DNA of 8,789 nt, from contig DATDMG010000371.1 of assembly GCA_036518955.1 (NCBI GenBank), positions 1-8,789 of the forward strand. The letters are read 5' to 3'. Shown piece after piece: positions 1-6,100 of this stretch. Position 1 is the stretch's first letter, and each line of letters opens with the position of its first letter. This DNA is from DATDMG01 sp036518955 (GTDB lineage: Bacteria; Actinomycetota; Actinomycetes; Actinomycetales; Kineosporiaceae). The translations under genes were made by a program, and so were the position numbers. The notes below the pieces were generated by a model. The model was not told the origin of the DNA. It did not search any database and worked only from the letters and a program-made list of their open reading frames with translations.

Positions 1-183
1 GACCAGGTCGTAGGACAACACGAAGCCGCGCCGGAGCAGTACCGGCCCGAGCACGGCCAGCGTGACCGCCGCGGCGAGCAGCACGCCGGCGCCGCGGCGG
101 CCCGCCGGCGGAGCCGGGGCCGCCGGCGGAGCCGGGCCCGCCGGCCTCACCGGCTCGCCAGCCACACCGGGCGCGACCTTCAC
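1..183 (-). CDS. Polytopic membrane protein, N-terminal 61 codons only (continues past base 1)
   Basis: Seen: a minus-strand frame opens with GTG at 183-181 and stays open to base 1, giving 61 codons. An Ala/Pro-rich cytoplasmic leader of about 30 residues contains an imperfect 18-bp tandem repeat. A hydrophobic helix follows (about residues 32-50, rich in A, V and L, after GRRGAG), then LLRRGFVLSYDLV at the edge. Established: large actinobacterial membrane proteins near polysaccharide genes often start with TM1 followed by a GYVLSYDMV-like loop; GT-C glycosyltransferases carry an essential acidic residue in this first outer loop. Inference: this is the start of a large membrane protein, possibly GT-C-like, but most of it is outside the window so the function is open. 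The GTG overlaps the methyltransferase stop as GTGA. A GTG at 165-163 is an alternative start. The purine tract GGGAGGG (190-184) abuts the first GTG, so translation probably depends on coupling. Confidence 0.7.
   Translation of the reverse strand, partial: MKVAPGVAGEPVRPAGPAPPAAPAPPAGRRGAGVLLAAAVTLAVLGPVLLRRGFVLSYDLV
103..138. repeat. Two-copy 18-bp tandem repeat inside the partial membrane protein gene
   Basis: Bases 103-120 and 121-138 are the same 18-mer with one mismatch (cgccggcggagccggggc, then ending gcc). The length is a multiple of three, so on the minus strand it duplicates a Pro/Ala-rich hexapeptide in the leader before the first membrane helix without changing frame. It looks like simple-sequence expansion in a low-complexity linker. 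Confidence 0.7.
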
Positions 184-914
184 CCCTCCCGCCGGCGGCC
201 CGCCGGCGGGGTCGGCCACCCGCCGGTCGGCGCCGTCGAGACGTAGATCAGCCCCGAGGCGAGCGGCACGATCCGGGCGAAGAACCGGTCGACCAGGCTG
301 ACCGGCCACGGGAAGAACGCCGGCACCCCGATCCGTCGCCGGACCCGGAACCCGTACCGCGCGTGGATCTCCGTGAGGGCCCGCCAGGTGAACACCTTCA
401 GGTGCCCCTGCACCTGGTTCCCCTGGCCCAGCACCGGCAGGAACCGACCGAGCGCGATCTCGCTGCTCGTCTCGGTCGCCAGCGGCTGCACCCCGAACGG
501 CACCAGGATCCGGTTCGCCCACGACACCAGGTTCGGGGTGGACAGCACCAGGTGGCCACCGGGTCGCAGCACCCGGCGGATCTCGCGCAGCAGCGCGTCC
601 GGGTGCGGGACGTGCTCGATGATCTCGCCCGCGACCACGCAGTCGAAGTGGCCGGTGGCGAACGGCAGCGGGCCGGTGACGTCGGCGACGGCGTAGGCCC
701 ACCGCGGGCTGCCGACGTCGTCGAAGACGTCGACCCCGGCCAGGCCGGTCAGGCCGCGGTCGGCGAGCAGGTCCAGCAGGTACCCGCGGCCGCACGCCAG
801 GTCGAGCGTGGCGGACGGCGCCAGGCCGGCCACCAGGTCCACGATCGTGGCCAGCCGGACATCCGTCCGGGAGATGTACGTGACGTTCTCCCGGTAGTAC
901 TCGGGCAGGCTCAC
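180..914 (-). CDS. Class I SAM-dependent methyltransferase (Methyltransf_11/23 type)
   Basis: A 244-aa protein that should transfer a methyl group from S-adenosylmethionine in the cytoplasm. Seen: motif I LDLACGRGYLLDLL (residues 37-50, a DxxCGxG variant of the SAM-binding glycine loop), an acidic end of strand 2 in GVDVFDD (60-66), then FDCVVAGEIIEHV (90-102), and the post-motif RRVLRPGGHLVLSTPN typical of this superfamily. The start is GTG at 914-912, which overlaps the preceding stop as GTGA. The frame stays open upstream to 1220, but that stretch is a low-complexity Arg-rich shadow of the upstream gene's tail, so the longer start is rejected. There is no clear Shine-Dalgarno, consistent with translational coupling. 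Inference: neighbouring glycosyltransferase genes suggest an O-methylation of a sugar, lipid or glycan intermediate, but the acceptor cannot be read from sequence. Confidence 0.9.
   Translation of the reverse strand: MSLPEYYRENVTYISRTDVRLATIVDLVAGLAPSATLDLACGRGYLLDLLADRGLTGLAGVDVFDDVGSPRWAYAVADVTGPLPFATGHFDCVVAGEIIEHVPHPDALLREIRRVLRPGGHLVLSTPNLVSWANRILVPFGVQPLATETSSEIALGRFLPVLGQGNQVQGHLKVFTWRALTEIHARYGFRVRRRIGVPAFFPWPVSLVDRFFARIVPLASGLIYVSTAPTGGWPTPPAGRRREG
188..210 (-). promoter_or_regulatory. Perfect 10-bp hairpin at the methyltransferase 3' end, touching the next gene's purine tract
   Basis: Bases 188-197 (cccgccggcg) and 201-210 (cgccggcggg) are perfect inverted repeats around a 3-nt loop. 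In the minus-strand transcript, the 3' arm ends at 188, inside the GGGAGGG tract (190-184) just ahead of the GTG at 183. It may hide that tract until a ribosome finishing the methyltransferase opens it. It has no T-run, so it does not look like an intrinsic terminator. The regulatory role is inference. Confidence 0.4.
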
Positions 915-1741
915 GGCACGTCGGGCTCTCGGACCGCGGCGGGCAGCGGGATCTCGGCGGTCCCGGCCCCCACCGGACCGGCGCTCCTCGACCCCGCGGT
1001 CACCGGCCGGCCGGACGACGAGCCACCGGCACCGGGTGGGGACCCGGGAGCGTCGGCCGGGGCGGCACCGGGCGCCGGGGCACCGGGCGCCGGGGCACCG
1101 GGCGCCGGAGCGGCGCCGGGCCGGGCGTCGTCCCGCAGGTCGATCACGGTCGCCGCGGGGTCGCCGCCCGGGCGGCGGCCCGGCCGCGGGAACATCCCGG
1201 GACCACGCCACATGATCCATGGCAACCCCACCGCGAGCAGCGCCGCCGCCCCCACCAGCGCGATCCCCTCACCCAGGCGGGCGCCGGGGACGTCCGAACA
1301 GAGCCCGCCGGCGAACGAGTCCCTGGCCGGCGCGACCGGCCGGCCGCAGGAGACCGTGCCGCCGTCGGCCCCGTTCACCTGCAGCGGGGACAGCAGCAGC
1401 AGCAGACCGACGGCCAGCACCGGGATCGCGGCCAGCGCCCCGACCGCCCAGGAGGGCCGGCGCGCCGGGAAGGTGGCGGTGACCACCGCCACCGCCGCCG
1501 CCGCGAGGAGCAGGGCGAGTGTCCGGACGTCACGCGCCTGGGTCGCGACCTCGCACACCTGCCGGGCCAGCGCGCTGCCGTTGGGGTGCGCCAGCGACCC
1601 GCAGCCGAACGGGTAGCCCTGGCCGCCCGGGGTGACGAACGGGGTCAGCCAGCTCTCCAGCGCGGCCAGCGTGAGCAGCGCGGTCACCAGGGACCCGGCG
1701 CGGCGCAGGCGGGCCGGGCCGACCACCCGCGGGGCGGTCAC
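911..1741 (-). CDS. Four-helix membrane protein with duplicated CX15C loop and Pro/Ala-rich tail
   Basis: A 276-aa protein of unknown function. Seen: TM1 about residues 17-36, TM2 about 72-91, TM3 about 99-120, TM4 about 158-178. The loops after TM1 and TM3 each hold CG-x5-P-x...A-x3-C with identical CX15C spacing (C47/C63 and C132/C148), each followed six residues later by Ala-Arg and the next helix, so the protein is an internal duplication. Arg-rich segments at the N-terminus, between TM2 and TM3 and after TM4 fit N-in/C-in topology with both Cys loops outside, where disulfides could form. The last ~97 residues are a Pro/Ala/Gly-rich, probably disordered cytoplasmic tail with three APGAP repeats. 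Established: small actinobacterial membrane proteins with a CGS...C loop occur, usually as one unit. The GTG start at 1741-1739 overlaps the GT2 stop as GTGA; the longer frame upstream is a shadow of the GT2 gene. Inference: an accessory protein of the envelope glycan system. Confidence 0.85.
   Translation of the reverse strand: MTAPRVVGPARLRRAGSLVTALLTLAALESWLTPFVTPGGQGYPFGCGSLAHPNGSALARQVCEVATQARDVRTLALLLAAAAVAVVTATFPARRPSWAVGALAAIPVLAVGLLLLLSPLQVNGADGGTVSCGRPVAPARDSFAGGLCSDVPGARLGEGIALVGAAALLAVGLPWIMWRGPGMFPRPGRRPGGDPAATVIDLRDDARPGAAPAPGAPAPGAPAPGAAPADAPGSPPGAGGSSSGRPVTAGSRSAGPVGAGTAEIPLPAAVREPDVP
1066..1110. repeat. Three-copy 15-bp tandem repeat encoding APGAP units
   Basis: The unit caccgggcgccgggg occurs at 1066-1080 and 1081-1095, with a third copy at 1096-1110 that differs at the last bases. 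Read on the minus strand it gives repeated Ala-Pro-Gly-Ala-Pro in the tail of the membrane protein. The 15-bp period preserves frame, so copy number could vary between strains without breaking the gene. Confidence 0.85.
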
Positions 1742-2586
1742 CGGGCCACCGCCTGCCCCGCGGCGCGCGCGGTCCGAGCCGCCCGCACGGCGAGCGCGGC
1801 GCCGGCCGCATAGGCGACCGCCTCCGAGGCCCGCAGCACCAGCACCCCGGCGGCGTGGACCGGGTCGGCGGCCAGCAACCGGTGGTTGCGCGCCAGGGCG
1901 CGCAACGTCGCGACACCCTGCCCCGCCACCGCCCCTGGCTGCCCGGCGGCGTAGGCGGGGATGCTCCGGCCGTAGTACAGGCGCTTGCGCATCACCCCCA
2001 GGAACGTCAGCCGCCCCTCGTCGTGATGGATCACCCCGGCGCTGCGGGCCAGCCGGTAACCCCCGCGGAGCATCCGCATCCGCAGTTCGGCGTCCTCCTG
2101 ACCGGCGACGTCGGGGACGAAGCCGCCGGTCGCCTCGAAGACGCGCCGGTGCACCAGGCGAGGCGCCTCGATCATCGGCTCGCCGGCACAGCAACGCCGC
2201 TCCAGGGCGCGGCACGCCGTCCAGAAACCGGGGCCGAAGCTGTCCTCGGGGATGAAGACGCCGTCCGCCTGCTCGGCCAGCGCGGTGGCGACGGCGCTGC
2301 TCACCACGTTCGGCTCGAGCACCATGTCGGCATCGATGTAGAGGATCCATTCGCCGGTGCACCGCTCGATGCCGGCGTTGCGCTGGGCGCTGCGCTCGGG
2401 GCCGAGTCGGACGGCGAGGTCGGCGAACTCCTCGGCGATCTCGAACGTGTCGTCGGTGCTGAAGTTGTCGACCACGACCAGCTCGATCGGATCATGGTCC
2501 TGGTCACGTACGGATTCCAGGCAGCGGCGCAGCGTCCGCCCCACGTTCTTCGTCGGGACGACGACGGACACACCGGGACCGGTCAC
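1738..2586 (-). CDS. Family 2 (GT-A fold) glycosyltransferase
   Basis: A 282-aa GT2 enzyme that should transfer a sugar from a nucleotide-activated donor at the cytoplasmic face. Seen: N-terminal strand VSVVVPTKNVGRTLRRCLES (residues 6-25), VVVDNFSTDDT (37-47) with the nucleotide-binding Asp40, QRNAG (68-72), the metal-binding DxD in YIDADM (Asp85/Asp87), and a likely catalytic Glu-Asp in GQEDAELR (164-165). There are no clear transmembrane helices; the Ala-rich C-terminal 60 residues may be amphipathic and membrane-associated. Length is usual for soluble GT2 proteins. The GTG start at 2586-2584 is fixed by a strong GGAGGA (2599-2594) eight bases upstream, the best ribosome binding site in the gene run. 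The stop overlaps the next start as GTGA. Sitting beside an AftD-like enzyme, a methyltransferase and membrane proteins, it probably helps make a lipid-linked glycan intermediate; donor and acceptor are unknown. Confidence 0.93.
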   Translation of the reverse strand: MTGPGVSVVVPTKNVGRTLRRCLESVRDQDHDPIELVVVDNFSTDDTFEIAEEFADLAVRLGPERSAQRNAGIERCTGEWILYIDADMVLEPNVVSSAVATALAEQADGVFIPEDSFGPGFWTACRALERRCCAGEPMIEAPRLVHRRVFEATGGFVPDVAGQEDAELRMRMLRGGYRLARSAGVIHHDEGRLTFLGVMRKRLYYGRSIPAYAAGQPGAVAGQGVATLRALARNHRLLAADPVHAAGVLVLRASEAVAYAAGAALAVRAARTARAAGQAVAR

Positions 2587-2593
2587 GGGCTTC

Positions 2594-2599
2594 TCCTCC
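2594..2599 (-). promoter_or_regulatory. Strong Shine-Dalgarno of the GT2 gene
   Basis: Read on the minus strand, GGAGGA lies at 2599-2594 with an eight-base spacer from GGAGG to GTG 2586. It fixes this start. Its first base is also the last base of the adjacent 10-bp tandem repeat array. Confidence 0.75.
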
Positions 2600-2660
2600 G
2601 GGTCAGGGCGGGTCAGGGCGGGTCAGGGCGGGTCAGGGGTGGGTCCGGGGTGGGTCCGGG
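2599..2660. repeat. Compound tandem repeat: four 10-mers then two 11-mers
   Basis: Four perfect copies of cgggtcaggg lie at 2599-2608, 2609-2618, 2619-2628 and 2629-2638. They are followed directly by two perfect copies of the related 11-mer gtgggtccggg at 2639-2649 and 2650-2660. On the minus strand each 10-mer (ccctgacccg) carries a TGA. Because 10 is not a multiple of three, successive copies put stops in all three frames. The array encodes the end and stop of the small membrane protein and fills the gap up to the GT2 Shine-Dalgarno. Confidence 0.9.
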
Positions 2661-3059
2661 ATCACCGGGGCGGCGTCCGGCGGGTCCAGGCGGCACGGGC
2701 GGGCCGGCCAGGTCGTCCGGCAGACTCCGGACGTCGCGGCAGACGCCGGTCACCAGCAGGGCGAGGGCCGCGGCGGCGACCGGCCCGGGGGCCTGGTTGT
2801 CGAGCACCAGCCGGGTGGAGACCTCACCCAGCCGGGACGCGTTGCCGGCCACCCACAGCACCGGGACGAGCCCGAACAGCCAGGCCGACGCACCGATCAG
2901 GATCCGGGGCGGCGGTGGCCGGAGCAGGTGCCAGGCGCCGACGGCGCACCAGAAGGCGCCGACCAGCGGTCCGGCGACGGCCCAGACGAGGACGGCCGAC
3001 GCCGCCCAGCCGGCACCCTGCCGACCCCGGGCCGGCAGCCACCTCCGCAGCCGCACCAT
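2613..3059 (-). CDS. Small three-helix membrane protein of unknown function
   Basis: About 148 aa; I do not recognise a named family. Seen: a basic N-terminus (MVRLRRWLPARGRQ), TM1 about residues 17-46, a Pro-rich turn (RPPPP), TM2 about 53-72, a polar segment NASRLGEVSTRLVLDNQ (73-89), TM3 about 93-107, then a Pro/Gly-rich tail ending inside the 10/11-bp repeat array. I chose ATG 3059-3057 because AGGGGG (3072-3067) lies seven bases upstream and the codons before it include several unusual A/T third positions. GTG 3101-3099 is a real alternative, with AGGAG (3115-3111) nine bases upstream and overlapping the stop of the AftD-like gene; TTG 3107 also lies in this frame. It lies 54 bp (or 12 bp) after that gene and 26 bp before the GT2 start, so it is almost certainly in the same transcript. 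Inference: a partner or detached C-terminal membrane piece of the AftD-like enzyme. Confidence 0.72.
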   Translation of the reverse strand: MVRLRRWLPARGRQGAGWAASAVLVWAVAGPLVGAFWCAVGAWHLLRPPPPRILIGASAWLFGLVPVLWVAGNASRLGEVSTRLVLDNQAPGPVAAAALALLVTGVCRDVRSLPDDLAGPPVPPGPAGRRPGDPGPTPDPPLTRPDPP

Positions 3060-3113
3060 CACCGAACCCCCTGTGCCACCGTGGACGGGCGCGAGCAGCA
3101 CATCCAACCACTC

Positions 3114-6100
3114 CTACGACCCGTCCTCCCCGCGGTTGCGCACGATCGCGCGCAACCGGGTGAGCCACCGCCCGTCAGGCGCCCGGGCCCGGCGGGCCAA
3201 CCGGGGACGGGACCGCAGTCCCGCCGCCGTCAGCAGGCACACCAGCAGGGCGGCGCCACCGGCCCAGGCCGCGGCGACGAACGCACGCTGGGGCCGGTAG
3301 GTGATCCGGACGACGTGGCCACCGCCGTCCGCGACCCGCCACCCGGCGCTGTACCCGTCGACCAGGACGGGGGCCCCCAGGTCCACCCCGTCGGCACTGG
3401 CCCGCCAGGACGGGTCGTACCCGGTACCCGCGACGACGTAGTACGGGGTGCCGGTGGCCGCCGTCCGGAGGGTGACCGCGGTGTCGTCCCGGGACAGCAG
3501 CTGGACGCCGACCCGCACCGCCCGCGGTGCCGCGGCGGACCCCGCACCCGCCAGGTCGAGGTCGTCGACCACCCAGTCCGCCACCGGCCGGACGGCGTGT
3601 GACCCGGCCTCGAGGACCGCGGACGCACCACGACAGCCGGTGAACGGCACGGCACGTCCCGTCAGCAGATCGGCCACCGTGCCCTGCACGGCGGCTGCCA
3701 GCGGGCGCCCGTCGATCGAGGCGATCGTCCGGCAGCCGGGGACCCCGGCCGGGCCGGCCGACCCGGACCCGGTGCGGGCCGGGGAACCCGAGGGCACCAC
3801 CACCGGCGTGACCCCCGGGATGCCGAGGTCGGTGATCTGCACGGTGCCGGAGCCCACCCGGTCCAACAGGGTCAGCCGGATCACCGAGGCGATGGTCGGG
3901 TGCAGCACCACCCGCGTCGTCCCGGCCGCGAGCGTGACGTCGACGGGCGCGCCGCCGTCGATGGTCACCCGAGCCCGCGTGGCCAGGGCCGACTCCGCCC
4001 CACCGGTGCCGGTCTGGGTCACCGTGAAGTGGTCGATCTGCCGGCGCGGGAACCGGACCTGCAGCCACTCCCCCACCACCGGCTCCGCCGGGCGCCACCC
4101 GGTGGCCAGGTTGGGGACCCCCGGCCGCACGGCGTCCACGGCGCGGGAGGCGCGCAGGTCAGGGTTCCCGAGCAGGCGGGACGAGGACGTCGCCACCACC
4201 GCGGGCGGCGGGACCGTCTCCCCCGGTGCGGACGCCGCGAGCTCGTCGAGCTGGTCGTCCGGGACGCTCGCCGCGAGCCGGACGCTCCCGCTGATCGTGA
4301 AACCGCGCCGGTCCGGCAGGGTCAGGTCGCGGGCGAGCCTCGGCTCCTCGTCGTCCGTGGGATCACCGGGCGCGCCGAGGGAGCGGTGGAGCAGCACGTC
4401 GACCGGGGTCGCCGCCAGGGTGGCGCGGCCGACGGCGTCCAGGCCCGCCAGTTCGGCCGCGAGCGCGACCGGCAGGCGGGCGACCTTGGCGACCCGCACG
4501 CCCGGAATGCCCACCTCCGCGAAGCCGACCGGCCCGTACCCGATGCCGGCGGTGGCCAGGATCTCGATCGTCACGGTGTCCCCGCGGGCGGGCGCCTGAC
4601 CGGTGCCCAGGTGCACGGTCAGCGGCTCCGCGGGGGACGCCGGGAGATCTGCCTCCCGGGTGAACCGCGGGCCGCCGCCGCTCACGGTGATCCGCACCCG
4701 GCTCACCCGCGGGCCCGGGCCCGCCGGGAGCCGGAGCGTCACCTGCGGGACGTCGAGGACGCCCCGGGTGTGCACGACGAGGGCGTTGCCCGCCCCGGTG
4801 CCGAGGTTCCCGACCTCCCACGCCGTGGTCACGTCCCCGTCGAAGGCGAGCAGGGGATCACCGGTGGACCACGGACCGAAGATCATTCCGCGACCGGTGG
4901 TGGTGACGCTGGCGTTGCCGTCCTGGACGGCGACGGTCTGCCGGTCCGGCCCGTACAGGACGCGGCTGGGGGTGACGTCCGTCCCCGCGGGCGCGAGCGC
5001 CCCGGTGCCGTTCGCCAGCCGCCCGGTGGCCCACTCCCGGCGCCCGTTGGTGTCGGTGAGCACGATCCGCGCGCCGTCCGCCAGGGCCTGGCGCAGGGCC
5101 GCCGGGGTGAGCGCGCCGGCCTCGAGCAGGGCCGGGTCCCCGCCGAGCAGGCCAGCGGCGGCGAGATCCGGGAGCGCCGCGCCGTCGCCGTCCAGGATCA
5201 CCGCGCCGGAGGCGCTCGCCTGCCCGGCCGGGGGGCGCGCGCCGGCCACCGCGTACCGCTGCAGTGGCGGCAGGGCGGCGTCGGCACGGTCGGCAGCCGT
5301 CGCGGTACTCTCGGCGGTGTACATGCCGGGGCCACCATAGGTGCGCACCAGGCGCAGCCCCGGGTCGACGGCGGCGGCCGCGGCGACGGTCGCCGGCCGG
5401 GCACCGCCCGCGGGCTCCCACCGGACGTCGTTGCGGACCAGCACGTCGCCGGCGCCCACGTACCGGGCGAGCGCGGAGAGCGCGCCGCGCGGCAGGTCGC
5501 CGTCCTGCAGCCGCAGGTCGACTCCCGCCAGCAGGTCCGCACTCCCCGCGGTGCCGTTGGGAACCGTGGTGCGGACCACGGTGGGCCGGCTGAACAGGGC
5601 GTTGCCGAGATCGTCCGGCACCCGGTAGCCCCAGCGGTACTGGGCCTGGACGTCCCCGGGGACGAACAGCACCCGGGTGGCGCTGCCGGCGTCGTCCAGG
5701 TCGCCGGCCGCCTCGCGCCAGTACCCGGGGACCGGCGCGCGGAGGCTGAACAAGCCGCCACCGAACGCCGGCGCCACCCCGAGCGCGGCCACCAACGCTG
5801 CCGCCGAGCCCGCGGACACCCGGGCCCGTCGCCCGGGCAGCCGAGTGGCGAACGCGGCGGCGCCCAGCCCGACGAGGAGTCCGAGACCTAGCTCGAGGAC
5901 GGCGCCCGCCTTGTTCGTGGTCCGGAACGCGACCGCACCCGGGACCCGCTCGAACGCCAGGCCGAGCAGCCGGCCGAACGGCGTGGGCGCGTCGGGCGGG
6001 TGCATCCCCACCATGATCGGGACGGCGAACGCCAGCAGCAGCACCCCGAGCAGCCGCACCCGGGACCGGGAGACCGCGGCCCCGGCGGCCGCCGCCACCG

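Noticed and set aside
188..210. Intrinsic terminator
   Set aside because: The stem is strong, but no T-run follows on the minus strand and the next gene starts immediately after it.
1066..1110. Assembly artefact in the APGAP repeat
   Set aside because: The repeat preserves frame, its third copy carries substitutions, and the flanking tail has the same Pro/Ala character, so a natural low-complexity expansion is more likely.
915..1220. Upstream in-frame extension of the methyltransferase to 346 aa
   Set aside because: The extra 102 residues are Arg/Pro/Gly low-complexity sequence read from the tail of the upstream membrane protein gene. The GTG at 914 overlaps that gene's stop as GTGA, as at the other junctions.
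2599..2660. CRISPR array or transposon end
   Set aside because: The units are 10-11 bp and directly adjacent with no spacers. There are no terminal inverted repeats or transposase remnants nearby.
1855..3300. 481-codon plus-strand frame spanning GT2, the repeat array and the small membrane protein
   Set aside because: No recognisable motif, and it crosses two well-supported minus-strand genes and their junction. It is a shadow frame.
3900..5891. 663-codon open frame on the plus strand opposite the AftD-like gene
   Set aside because: Its product is a low-complexity Arg/Gly/Pro/His-rich string with no domain or hydrophobic pattern. It lies wholly antisense to a gene with clear family motifs. 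Such frames arise by chance because stop codons are rare at this GC content.
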